Assembly (NCBI GenBank): GCA_963807225.1
Contig: CAWEAD010000012.1
Coordinates: 62,001-126,000, forward strand
Length of the DNA: 64,000 nt
DNA from: JAGVGT01 sp963807225
GTDB taxonomy: Bacteria; Desulfobacterota; Desulfobulbia; Desulfobulbales; JAGXFP01
Direction of reading: 5' to 3'
Shown here: positions 9,037-17,542 of the stretch, in pieces
How the letters are laid out: each line of letters opens with the position of its first letter
Position numbering within the stretch: position 1 is the stretch's first letter
Notes under the pieces: model-generated
What the model saw: only the letters and a program-made list of their open reading frames with translations
The model's database searches: none
Told to the model about the DNA's origin: nothing
Position numbers and translations under genes: made by a program

Positions 9037-9725
9037 ACAATGGTGAAAATCAAACCAAAGAATCCGGTCCCGGAATTTTCGCGATCAAGGATTGCGCCCT
9101 GATCGCCATCGCCACCGGCCAGCGGGCCGTAAACCTCAAGGAATTGCGGGATATCCTCAACAGCATCGACCCGGACAGCATCTATTATCATTTCTGGGGT
9201 GGGCTCCTGCAGCCCCGTTTCGAAGAACGGGAATACAATAACGATTTCGCCGCCTGGGCCTGGTACGGTCTGCATGACGCCACCCTGGCCGAACGGCTGG
9301 CGGTGGTCGATCCCAGCGAGTTTACCGAGTTGGAGGACCTGCGCCAGGAGCTGTTGGGGATCGTCGAGGAAAGGCTCGACGAGCAGGGGCCGCTATCCCT
9401 GTTCTACGCCTCTTCCAAGTTCGAGTTCATCTGTTCTCAGATCGTGGTTTTCGATACCCAGAAGCGGGCGGCGAGCCCGGCGGAACTGGTGGCCCTGATA
9501 CCCTCCCTCTCGACCGGCTCAATTTTTTACCACTTCATCGATGCCCGGCGCCGGCTGGCTCGGCATGACGACGATTTCAGTTTCTGGCTCAGGGGCTGCG
9601 GCGAAGAGTTTCAAGGCTTCTGCGCCCAGCTCACCGCCATTGACCCCTATTTCGGCAGTCTGGTGCAGTTGAAGGAGCAGATCGCCGGGATCTTCCGGGA
9701 GGATTTCGCGAAGGTGTCTCGATGA
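9033..9725 (+). CDS. DUF5752 family protein of the trehalose cluster
   Basis: A 230-residue soluble protein of unknown biochemical role. It is an internal duplication: residues about 16-117 and 130-228 align, with SIYYHF/SIFYHF, DFAAWAW/DFSFWLR and VVDPSEF/AIDPYFG in matching places. The family tends to be found beside TreT-type glycosyltransferases, as here. It overlaps treY by 4 bases (ATGA) and treT by 4 bases, so all are probably translated together. A structural or regulatory partner of TreT is a guess from position; no catalytic motif is visible. Confidence 0.8.
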   Translation: MNNGENQTKESGPGIFAIKDCALIAIATGQRAVNLKELRDILNSIDPDSIYYHFWGGLLQPRFEEREYNNDFAAWAWYGLHDATLAERLAVVDPSEFTELEDLRQELLGIVEERLDEQGPLSLFYASSKFEFICSQIVVFDTQKRAASPAELVALIPSLSTGSIFYHFIDARRRLARHDDDFSFWLRGCGEEFQGFCAQLTAIDPYFGSLVQLKEQIAGIFREDFAKVSR

Positions 9726-10963
9726 GCTCTTTACTCGATTCCTATAAGGAAGTGGCCGGTCCGGATGTGGTGGATCATCTGCGACAGCTGGCCATGCCCT
9801 TGGCCGGCATGAAGATCGTCCATGTCAATTCCACCAGGGTCGGCGGCGGAGTGGCCGAGATTCTGGAAAAGCTGGTGCCGTTGATGCAGGATCTCGGTCT
9901 TGCCGCCTCCTGGGAGGTAATCAAAGGCAACGACCTGTTTTTCCAATGCACCAAGGGCATGCACAACGGACTGCAGGGCGACCACGTCCGTATTCCGGAT
10001 GCGCAGATCGCCGCCTACGAGGAAGTTAACCGGGCAAACGCCGAAGTGTTGCGAGACAAACTCGAGGCTGCCGATTTCGTCTTCATTCACGATCCGCAAC
10101 CGGCGCCGCTGCTGATGAATTGTTCCAACCGCCGGGGCAAGTGGATCTGGAGATGTCATATTGATGCCAGCCATCCCTATCGGCCGATTTGGAAATATCT
10201 CCGCCAGTATGTGGTCGGCTACGATGCCAGTATTTTTTCACTGCCGGATTTCGCCCAGGCCCTGCCGAATCCGCAATATATCATTCCGCCGAGTATAGAT
10301 CCTTTGAGCGATAAGAATATCGATCTGCCCGAGCAGGAGGTGCGGTCTGTTTTCGAACAATTCCGGATCGATCCGGAGCGGCCGCTCCTGGTCCAGGTTT
10401 CCCGGTTTGACCGGTTCAAGGATCCGCTAGGAGTTATCGCCGCTTACAAGATGGTGAAAAAATTCGTTCCGGCCGCCCAACTGATACTGGCAGGCGGCAG
10501 CGCAACCGACGATCCGGAAGGCGAGCAGGTTCTGCGAGAGGTGCGGGAAAACAGTGCCGGGGACGATGATATCCATGTTTTGCTCCTGCCGCCCGATGCG
10601 CACCGGACCATCAATGCCCTGCAAAGGGCGGCCGATATCGTGGTGCAGAAATCGATCAAGGAGGGTTTCGGACTAACGGTGACCGAGGCCCTGTGGAAGG
10701 GAAAACCGGTAGTCGCCGGCAATACCGGCGGTATCCGTTTGCAGGTCGTCAATTTTAACACCGGGTTTCGGGTCAATACTCCGGAGGGAGCGGCCCTGCG
10801 TATTCGTTATCTGTTGAGCCAGCCGGAGAAAATGGCGGCCATGGGCCAAAAAGCCCGTGAATTCGTGCGGGATAACTTCCTCTTGACCCGGCATTTGCGG
10901 GAATACCTGACTCTGATTCTGGCCTTGCATTACCAGGCGGTGGACCGGATTGAACTGGGTTGA
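9722..10963 (+). CDS. treT: Trehalose synthase/glycosyltransferase (TreT-like, GT4)
   Basis: A 413-residue GT-B glycosyltransferase. TreT joins NDP-glucose and glucose to make trehalose reversibly. Visible signatures are the N-terminal loop NSTRVGGGVAEI, the linker VSRFDRFKDPLG, and the GT4 EX7E motif from Glu314 to Glu322 in EGFGLTVTEA, followed by KPVVAGNTGGI. Its ATG overlaps the DUF5752 stop. With TreY/TreZ this gives the cell a maltodextrin route and a nucleotide-sugar route to trehalose in one operon. Nucleotide-sugar preference cannot be read from the sequence. Confidence 0.88.
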   Translation: MSSLLDSYKEVAGPDVVDHLRQLAMPLAGMKIVHVNSTRVGGGVAEILEKLVPLMQDLGLAASWEVIKGNDLFFQCTKGMHNGLQGDHVRIPDAQIAAYEEVNRANAEVLRDKLEAADFVFIHDPQPAPLLMNCSNRRGKWIWRCHIDASHPYRPIWKYLRQYVVGYDASIFSLPDFAQALPNPQYIIPPSIDPLSDKNIDLPEQEVRSVFEQFRIDPERPLLVQVSRFDRFKDPLGVIAAYKMVKKFVPAAQLILAGGSATDDPEGEQVLREVRENSAGDDDIHVLLLPPDAHRTINALQRAADIVVQKSIKEGFGLTVTEALWKGKPVVAGNTGGIRLQVVNFNTGFRVNTPEGAALRIRYLLSQPEKMAAMGQKAREFVRDNFLLTRHLREYLTLILALHYQAVDRIELG

Positions 10964-10989
10964 GCCTGGTCCTCCCTCCAGCCCGTAAA

Positions 10990-11132
10990 TAGTTTCCATC
11001 CGGAAATGAGGATTTTTGTTCGCGGGCAAGAAGCGCGAGGGCGACGAAAAAGCGGCGTGTGCATCGGAATGCGAGCTTTTTCGGCAACTGAGCAACACCG
11101 GCGGGAAAAAGACCGTTTCCGGACGGGAACTA
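10990..11132. repeat. Inverted-repeat element downstream of treT
   Basis: TAGTTTCCATCCGGAAA at 10990-11006 is matched in inverse orientation by TTTCCGGACGGGAACTA at 11116-11132 (15 of 17 positions). About 110 bases lie between. A related end occurs at 43369-43385. It resembles a small intergenic REP-like element and may also act as a 3' end structure for treT. Confidence 0.6.
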
Positions 11133-11182
11133 AATAATCCCCGGTCATCAGGTTCGAGTTGATTTCCGTCTTCGCGCGGTGT

Positions 11183-11845
11183 TCAGGCGTGATAGAAGTT
11201 TTTACCTGGCAGTTCCAGCGCGGTAAGGAGATTGCCGTGGCCGGCGCCGGTGTCGATGCCGATCTTGGTGGCGGTGACCAGGGGCAGTTCGAATTCGGTG
11301 TGGCCGAAGATCACCTGCCGGCCGAAGTCGAAATCTCCGGCAATGAAGCTGTCCCGCGTCTCGCATAAGGAGGTCGCGTCCTGTTCGGCAAGGTTGCGGC
11401 CGGGTTCAAGTCCGGCGTGGACGAAGATGTGGGTTTCGGTCTCCCAGTATAGGTGCAGACCTCTTAGAAATTTCAGGTGGGCAGCGGGCAGGAAGTCCAG
11501 TGATTGCAGGCTGAAGGCGGTATGCACGCCGTAGCTCTTCAGGGTGGCGTCGATCCCCATTTTGCGCAGGTAAGGGAGCAGGGCCGGGTCGCCGCTGCGG
11601 TGATATTCCAGTAAGAGATATTCGTGGTTGCCGAGCAGGGCGATCAGGCCGGGATCGCGTTCTTTCAGTGCGCAGAGGAGATCGAGAACCTTGGCGGTGT
11701 CCGGACCCCGGTTGATATAGTCGCCCAGGAAGACCAGGCGGTCGCGTCCCGGTTCATAGGGCAGACGGGCCAAAAGTTCGCGCAGTCTGTCGACACAGCC
11801 GTGGAGGTCGCCGATGGCGAAGATCTTGTCGTTGATGCCGGTCAT
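11183..11845 (-). CDS. Metallophosphoesterase, serine/threonine (PPP-family) or dinucleoside tetraphosphatase type
   Basis: All metal-binding blocks of the PPP family are present in order: AIGDLHGC, VFLGDYINRG, LLGNHEYLL, VHAGLEP and FGHTEF. The two-metal centre should hydrolyse phosphoprotein or diadenosine tetraphosphate substrates in the cytoplasm; the short length (about 220 residues) fits bacterial PrpA/PrpE-like enzymes. I prefer ATG 11845 because GDLHG follows within nine residues; an in-frame TTG at 11881 would add 12 residues lacking homology. The gene stands alone, convergent with treT and divergent from the DUF3300 gene. Confidence 0.87.
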   Translation of the reverse strand: MTGINDKIFAIGDLHGCVDRLRELLARLPYEPGRDRLVFLGDYINRGPDTAKVLDLLCALKERDPGLIALLGNHEYLLLEYHRSGDPALLPYLRKMGIDATLKSYGVHTAFSLQSLDFLPAAHLKFLRGLHLYWETETHIFVHAGLEPGRNLAEQDATSLCETRDSFIAGDFDFGRQVIFGHTEFELPLVTATKIGIDTGAGHGNLLTALELPGKNFYHA

Positions 11846-12094
11846 GTCCAGTATTTTGGGCGGAACCGCGCCGAAGGTCAATTGAATTCTCGTTCAGAGG
11901 ATGTCGGGCCGTCGGAGACTCGGGATCGATATACTATTTTTGTCCTAATAATTTGGATTTCGGCGGATCGGGTATTACACTTTTAAAAAAATGTGAGCTT
12001 TGATTCCGGCGTGTTTCGGGAGATGAAAGATGCCAGCCCGGCCCGTCAGGGCAAGATTCCCGACAATTTCCTGCCCGTCCGGGAAGGAGGAAAG

Positions 12095-13528
12095 ATGAAG
12101 AACAACAAGGTTCTGCAGGCGACGATCGGTTTATTTATCGTCTTGGTTCTGGCGCTGCCTAATCAGGTAGCGGCCGAGAACGGGGTGGATAATTATTCCC
12201 GGGAGCAGCTGACCCAGATGCTGGCGCCGGTTGCCCTTTACCCTGATGCCCTTCTTGCCCAGGTGCTGATGGCCGCCACTTATCCCCTGGAAGTGGTGGA
12301 GGCGGATCGTTGGGTCGGGAGAAATCCGCTGCTGACCGGTGCCAATCTGGACGAGGCCTTGAGGGATAAGGATTGGGACGCCAGCGTCAAGGAGCTTTGT
12401 CATGTGCCGACGGTGCTTTCCCTGATGAGTGAGCGGCTGGACGAGACCACTAATCTTGGCAACGCCTTCCTGGCCCAGGAAGACGAGGTGATGGATGTTA
12501 TCCAGGAACTGCGTAACCGGGCCTACCGGGAGGGAAATCTCCGGTCCGACGATAAGCAGAAGGTCGTGGTCCAGGCCGACGGCACGATCCTCATCGCACA
12601 GGCCGATCCCCAGACCATCTACGTGCCCTACTACAACACCAGATATGTCTATGGCCCCTGGTGGTATCCTGACTGGCCGCCCTGGTATTGGGGCCCGGGA
12701 TATCCGGTGGTTGGATCCTCCATCTACTTCTGGCCCGACGCTTACTTCGGCTTCGGTTTAGGTTTCGGTTACTGGAGTTACTGGGACTGGCCCCGTCATA
12801 GTATTGTTATCAATGTCAAACGTCGTCCCCGGTTTTTCCGGCATGATTACGATTGGCAGTCGCACGGGGGGAGCTGGCGGCATGAGCCCAAACATCGGCG
12901 TGGTGTCGGCTATCGAGACCGCCCGACCGCCGAAAAATTCGGTCAGTTCCGCGAGCGGCACCGGGAATTTAACCGCGAGGTGCGCGGCTTTCCAGAGCGT
13001 GGTAAGACCGGGTGGAAGGCCCCTGCGGGCCGGAGCGATCGGGTGCGCGGGCCGGTTACCGCTTCCGGAGGCCAGGTTTCGAAACCGGTGGATCGAACCG
13101 GGCGGGAGGCGAAGGTCGGGTCACCAGTGCGGCAACGAATTGAACGAGAAAATAATGTTACCGGCACGCCGGGGTCGAGGGTGCGGACCAGGAGCGAACG
13201 GGGCGACAATAGTCTGAATATGCCGAGGGAGCCGCAGCGCTCCAGAATCGAGCCGGCGCCTGCCCGGATTTCACCACCCGTGCGCGAGCAGGTCGCGCCC
13301 CGGCCGCAACCGAACCGGGAAATGAACCGGCAGATGGAGACTTCTCGCGAACGCGAGAGAGCCACGATCTTTTTCGGTGGCGAGAATGGCCGCGAGGAAA
13401 GCCGATCGAGCATCCGGGGCCAGGGCAGTCGTGAATCCATGCAACGGCGCGAGCAGCCACGCGGGTTCTCCTCCGGTCCGGGTCGCGGTGAAGAGAGAGG
13501 TGAAGGACGGGGTCGGTCCCGCCGATAA
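12095..13528 (+). CDS. DUF3300 domain protein, exported
   Basis: A 477-residue secreted protein. A signal peptide (about 1-27, ending NQVAAENG) is followed by the DUF3300 core, with LAPVALYPDALLAQVLMA and VYVPYY-like YVPYYNTRYVYG, then a Tyr/Trp-rich stretch (about 180-235). The C-terminal 230 residues are Arg/Gly/Pro-rich, low complexity and probably disordered. ATG 12095 is chosen because GGAAGGAGG lies just upstream and the signal peptide starts there. It is followed by a DUF2950 gene, a pairing seen in many proteobacteria. Function is unknown; envelope location is inferred. Confidence 0.88.
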   Translation: MKNNKVLQATIGLFIVLVLALPNQVAAENGVDNYSREQLTQMLAPVALYPDALLAQVLMAATYPLEVVEADRWVGRNPLLTGANLDEALRDKDWDASVKELCHVPTVLSLMSERLDETTNLGNAFLAQEDEVMDVIQELRNRAYREGNLRSDDKQKVVVQADGTILIAQADPQTIYVPYYNTRYVYGPWWYPDWPPWYWGPGYPVVGSSIYFWPDAYFGFGLGFGYWSYWDWPRHSIVINVKRRPRFFRHDYDWQSHGGSWRHEPKHRRGVGYRDRPTAEKFGQFRERHREFNREVRGFPERGKTGWKAPAGRSDRVRGPVTASGGQVSKPVDRTGREAKVGSPVRQRIERENNVTGTPGSRVRTRSERGDNSLNMPREPQRSRIEPAPARISPPVREQVAPRPQPNREMNRQMETSRERERATIFFGGENGREESRSSIRGQGSRESMQRREQPRGFSSGPGRGEERGEGRGRSRR

Positions 13529-13586
13529 GTTCCCGGGCTGAATTAAGACCGTAAACCAAAGATTCAAGTCGGATGAGGTGACGATA

Positions 13587-14543
13587 ATGGTCATTAAACT
13601 GAAGTCATTACCGTTGGTGCTGGGAATGGTGTTGCTGCTAGGGGTGATGGCCTCGTCGGTATCGGCGCAGGATTTGCCGATAGAACCGGCCCAAATTACC
13701 TTCGCCACGCCGATCGAGGCGGTGCAGGCCTTGGTGGCGGCATTGCAGGCAAATGACGACAACAGACTTGGCGCCATTTTCGGACCTGGGGCGGAAAAGT
13801 TGATTTCCTCCGGTGATCCCGTGGCCGATCGCCAAGGCCGGGAACGTTTCCTCAAGTCCTACGCCGAGAATAACTCCCTGGAAATTCAAAATGACCGGCT
13901 GATGGTGCTGAAAATCGGTAAAGGCGAATACCCTTTCCCGATCCCGATAGTCAGAGGGGATAACGGCTGGTTTTTCGATACCCAGGCCGGCCAAGAGGAA
14001 ATTCTGAACCGGCGGATCGGTCGCAACGAATTGCACACCATCGAGGTATTGCACGCCTATACCGCGGCTCAGCGCGAATATGCCTGCCGGAGCCGTCAGG
14101 ACGGTGCTCCGGCCCAGTTCGCCCAAAAACTGATCAGCAGCGAAGGTAAGCATGATGGTCTTTACTGGCCGGCCGGCGAGGATGAGGATGAAAGCCCTTT
14201 CGGGCCGATGATCGCCAGGGCCACCGAATCAGGGTATGACGGTCTGCTCGGCGCCGGCGCCATTGAACCATTCCATGGCTACTTTTTCAAGATCCTCACA
14301 GCCCAAGGTCCACACGCCAACGGTGGAGCCTTCGATTATCTGGTTAACGGCAAGATGGTCCTGGGCTTCGGAATGGTGGCCTATCCGGCCAGTTATGGTT
14401 CTACCGGAGTCAAGACCTTCATAGTCAATCAGGAAGGAGTGATTTACGAAAAAGATCTGGGCGACAAGACTCCCGAGGCCTCGGCTATGACCACCTTCGA
14501 TCCTGACGAGAGCTGGCATAGGACGGAAGAGCCCCCGGAATAG
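13587..14543 (+). CDS. DUF2950 family exported protein
   Basis: A 318-residue protein with a signal peptide (about 1-27, ending SSVSAQD) and the DUF2950 fold through to the C-terminus; ELHTIEVLHAYTAAQREYA, GLYWPAGEDEDESPFGP and PFHGYFFKILTAQG are typical. It lies 58 bases after the DUF3300 gene and is probably cotranscribed. ATG 13587 has GATGAGGTG just upstream; an in-frame GTG at 13578 is possible. A strong terminator follows at 14571. Biochemical role unknown. Confidence 0.88.
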   Translation: MVIKLKSLPLVLGMVLLLGVMASSVSAQDLPIEPAQITFATPIEAVQALVAALQANDDNRLGAIFGPGAEKLISSGDPVADRQGRERFLKSYAENNSLEIQNDRLMVLKIGKGEYPFPIPIVRGDNGWFFDTQAGQEEILNRRIGRNELHTIEVLHAYTAAQREYACRSRQDGAPAQFAQKLISSEGKHDGLYWPAGEDEDESPFGPMIARATESGYDGLLGAGAIEPFHGYFFKILTAQGPHANGGAFDYLVNGKMVLGFGMVAYPASYGSTGVKTFIVNQEGVIYEKDLGDKTPEASAMTTFDPDESWHRTEEPPE

Positions 14544-14570
14544 AATTCTTGAATTTGTCATGGTAAGTCT

Positions 14571-14609
14571 GCGGCCCCGAGGAAGAGATTCCCCGGGGCC
14601 GCGGTTTTT
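14571..14609 (+). terminator. Rho-independent terminator after DUF2950 gene
   Basis: GCGGCCCCG pairs with CGGGGCCGC (9 GC-rich pairs), followed by GG and five T. It ends the DUF3300/DUF2950 unit. Confidence 0.85.
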
Positions 14610-14928
14610 ATGCAGTTCCGGCTCGCCGGGCCAACCGCTTGAGCCGTCGGCATGTACACCTCTGCTCCCGCCGGAAAAGACCTGATCTCCGGCGTCCCGG
14701 GGCAGGGGTCAATGGTGATTCCGCTCCCGTCACAGTGCCTAATCCGGACGAACCGACGAAGAACCGGTTAGCGAAAGTTCCGCCCGTTTCCCAGGAAACC
14801 GGAAAAATGTAACTATTTTTTCTTTCGCCCCTTGTCCACAGGGCCCAGGGGATATAATTCTCTTTGGTGAAAAAATTACGGCCCGGTGTGTCAGGCCACC
14901 TGCCAATTCAAGCTGCGGATCCGAAAAG
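14610..14928 (+). promoter_or_regulatory. Intergenic region upstream of moxR with candidate promoter
   Basis: No gene seen. A TATAAT at 14853-14858 with TTGTCC at 14832-14837 (15-base spacing, short) is a weak sigma-70 candidate for the moxR/bat operon. A stretch near 14790-14818 (on the minus strand TAGTTACATTTTTCCGG) resembles the ends of the inverted-repeat element found elsewhere in the window. Confidence 0.35.
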
Positions 14929-15888
14929 ATGGAAAACCAGGAAACATTCAAGCAATTGCGGTTGTGGCTGGAGGACCGGATTATCGGCCAGGAGCAGCTG
15001 GTGCAGAGGTTGTTGATCGCCCTGCTCGCCGACGGCCATTTGCTGGTGGAAGGGGCGCCGGGGCTGGCCAAGACCCGGGCGATCAAGTGTCTGGCCGAGG
15101 GTATCCAGGCCGACTTTCACCGGATTCAGTTCACCCCGGACTTGTTGCCGGGCGATGTCACCGGCACCGATATCTACCGGCCGGAAGACGGCACTTTCCG
15201 TTTCCAGCCCGGACCGATCTTTCACAACCTGGTCCTGGCCGACGAGATCAATCGGGCGCCCGCCAAGGTCCAGTCGGCACTGCTCGAGGCCATGGGCGAG
15301 CACCAGGTCAGTGTCGGGCGTGAAACCTACACCCTGCCGGATCTTTTTCTGGTCATGGCCACCCAGAATCCCATCGAACAGGAGGGTACCTACCCCCTGC
15401 CGGAGGCACAGCTCGACCGCTTCCTGATGCATGTCCGGGTCGATTATCCCGAGTTGGCGGCGGAACGCGCCATCCTGGCCCTGGCCCGCCGGGAGGCGGG
15501 GAGCCTGATGGTGCCTCCGGTCGCCATCCTCAGTCAGGAGGTGATCATGGCGGCCCGCCGGGAGGTCCTGGCCATTCATATGGCGGAAGGGGTCGACGAG
15601 TATATCGTACAGCTGGTCATGGCCAGCCGGGCGCCCGGGCACTACTCGTCGGAACTGGCCGGTTGGCTTGATTACGGCGCCAGTCCTCGGGCCACCATCG
15701 CCCTGGACCGTTGCGCCCGAGCCCTGGCCTGGCTCAAGGGGCGGGACTTCGTCAGCCCCGACGACGTACAGGAGGTGGTCCACGATATTCTCCGACACCG
15801 ATTGATCCTGAGCTTCGAGGCCGAGGCCCGGGGCATCACCAAGGACCAGGTGATCGACGCCCTGCTTCAGCACGTACCGGTGGTCTGA
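14929..15888 (+). CDS. moxR: MoxR-family AAA+ ATPase
   Basis: A 319-residue MoxR ATPase. Walker A GAPGLAKT is at residues 42-49, Walker B LVLADEI at 101-107, with sensor 1 MATQNPIEQEG and sensor 2 SPRAT. MoxR proteins act as chaperone-like partners for VWA-domain proteins. It heads a cluster with DUF58, DUF4381 and three Bat-type genes, so it most likely matures that membrane complex. A 239-base gap separates it from the next gene, unlike the tight spacing that follows. Confidence 0.93.
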   Translation: MENQETFKQLRLWLEDRIIGQEQLVQRLLIALLADGHLLVEGAPGLAKTRAIKCLAEGIQADFHRIQFTPDLLPGDVTGTDIYRPEDGTFRFQPGPIFHNLVLADEINRAPAKVQSALLEAMGEHQVSVGRETYTLPDLFLVMATQNPIEQEGTYPLPEAQLDRFLMHVRVDYPELAAERAILALARREAGSLMVPPVAILSQEVIMAARREVLAIHMAEGVDEYIVQLVMASRAPGHYSSELAGWLDYGASPRATIALDRCARALAWLKGRDFVSPDDVQEVVHDILRHRLILSFEAEARGITKDQVIDALLQHVPVV

Positions 15889-16127
15889 ACTACTATGGTA
15901 TGGCCGGAAGCACTGCGGCAAGCAACCGCCCGTCTCGACATAGCGAGCAGCGCGAAACATCTTTTCTTCGGCGAATTACCGTAAGATCGGGGTCTCCTGC
16001 GGTGCTTTCCTGCTTCGTCGCAGAGGTGTGTATGCCCCTTCAGGGGTACCCCTCGTTACGACGCTTTCGAGGACTCTGTCAAATCGTCGGGAGTTACAGT
16101 GCTCGAATCATCTTGGAGTTCTACTAA
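15889..16127 (+). other. Unexplained non-coding gap inside the moxR-bat operon
   Basis: 239 bases without a convincing gene between two genes that are normally adjacent. I see no promoter or terminator of quality. It may be the remains of a small inserted element or an mRNA leader; a GGAG at 16115-16118 serves the TTG start at 16128. Confidence 0.35.
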
Positions 16128-17072
16128 TTGAAAGGTTCGACCGTCGACATACCCACCAATGTCCCCGTCGGCCCCTATTGCGAGCTGGCCGACCTGGTCG
16201 CGCTCCGACTGGGGGCTCGTGAACTGGATTTCGGCCGCCAGCGTCGGGTTTTCAGTCTGCTGGTCGGCCCGCACCAGAGTCGCTTCCGGGGCCGGGGGAT
16301 CGAATTCGAGGAAGTGCGCGCCTACCAGGCCGGGGACGATATCCGTGGCATCGACTGGCGGGTGACGGCCCGGACCGGCAAGCCGCACACCAAGCTGTTC
16401 CGCGAAGAGCGGGAACGGCCGGTTATCCTGCTGGTCGACCAGAGTTTCTCCATGTTCTTCGGCAGCCGCACCTGCTGTAAGTCGGTGACGGCGGCCCATG
16501 CCGCCGCCCTCCTGGCCTGGGCCGCCGTCCAGCACAACGATCGGGTCGGCGGCCTGGTTTTTGATGGTCGCGCCCAGGCCGAGGTCAGGCCCAGGCGCAG
16601 TGCCAGGAGCGTCCTGCAATTGATCAACCGGATCGACGCCTTCAATCACCAACTCAACCGGCGTCTCACTCCGGCCCCGAACGGCATCGACCGGGCCCTG
16701 GAAGAGCTGCGCCGCATTACCCGGCCCGGCTCCAATCTCTTCCTGATCAGTGACTTCATGGGGCTCACCAACGATGGGATCAAGCAGTTGCACCTGTTGC
16801 AGAAACACAACGACATCGTTGCCGTCCGGGTTTTCGACCCCCTGGAGGAGGAATTGCCCCCTGAAGGCAGTTACACCATTACCGACGGGGCCCGGAAGCT
16901 GACTTTAAACGCCGGTGACCGGGAGTTACGGCGGAAATATCGGCGGAATTTTCTGGAGAAGACCTCCGCCCTGGAAAAGCTCCTGGCGCCGCTGGGTATT
17001 CCCCTGCTACCCCTGTCCACTCTGGATGAACCGCGCCGTTATTTCCGAAGTCTATTGGGGGGACAAAAATGA
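16128..17072 (+). CDS. DUF58 domain protein (von Willebrand-like)
   Basis: A 314-residue protein with the DUF58 signature RGIEFEEVRAYQAGDDIR followed by IDWRVTARTGKPHTKLFREER, and a VWA-like core beginning ILLVDQSFSM. The metal site reads DQSFS, close to DxSxS. These proteins form cytoplasmic scaffolds with MoxR. The start is TTG 16128 with GGAG nine bases upstream; no closer ATG preserves the N-terminus. It overlaps the DUF4381 gene by 4 bases. Confidence 0.9.
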   Translation: MKGSTVDIPTNVPVGPYCELADLVALRLGARELDFGRQRRVFSLLVGPHQSRFRGRGIEFEEVRAYQAGDDIRGIDWRVTARTGKPHTKLFREERERPVILLVDQSFSMFFGSRTCCKSVTAAHAAALLAWAAVQHNDRVGGLVFDGRAQAEVRPRRSARSVLQLINRIDAFNHQLNRRLTPAPNGIDRALEELRRITRPGSNLFLISDFMGLTNDGIKQLHLLQKHNDIVAVRVFDPLEEELPPEGSYTITDGARKLTLNAGDRELRRKYRRNFLEKTSALEKLLAPLGIPLLPLSTLDEPRRYFRSLLGGQK

Positions 17073-17542
17073 ACGGTAACGATCCCCTGGCCGCTTTGCA
17101 TGACATCCACCTGCCGGCCCCGGTGGGCTGGTGGCCACCGGCCCCGGGCTGGTGGCTGCTGGCTTTTATCACACTAACCGGGCTGGGCATGACCGGCTAT
17201 CTGCTCTGGCGCTATTATTGGCACCACCGTTATCGCCGGGCGGCCCTGCGGGAGTTGCGGGCTCTGCGGAATGCAGCCGGGTTTGGCGAGCGACGCTGGC
17301 TCATTGCGCTGGCCGCACTGGTCCGGCGGGTGGCCATCGAAAGCTGCGGCCGGGGCCGGATAGCCGAGCTTTCCGGCGAGTCCTGGCTGCGCTTCCTCGA
17401 TCAATCCGGCCGGACCACGGAGTTCAGTAACGGAGCCGGCCGGGCCTTGGGCGATGATCTTTACCGGCCTTGCGCCACCGCCGATCCGGATGCGCTCCTG
17501 ACGGTGATCGGCGAGTGGATCAGGAGGCACCGGCCATGCTGA
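17069..17542 (+). CDS. DUF4381 family membrane protein
   Basis: A 157-residue protein with the family opening LHDIHLPAPVGWWPPAPGWW, one membrane helix (about 28-48) and a soluble helical tail. DUF4381 genes normally sit between DUF58 and batA genes, as here. It overlaps both neighbours. Its role in the complex is unknown. Confidence 0.88.
   Translation: MNGNDPLAALHDIHLPAPVGWWPPAPGWWLLAFITLTGLGMTGYLLWRYYWHHRYRRAALRELRALRNAAGFGERRWLIALAALVRRVAIESCGRGRIAELSGESWLRFLDQSGRTTEFSNGAGRALGDDLYRPCATADPDALLTVIGEWIRRHRPC

Noticed and set aside
14908..15960. Long minus-strand frame opposite moxR
   Set aside because: It mirrors the GC-rich coding strand of moxR and has no family match; moxR has all AAA+ motifs.
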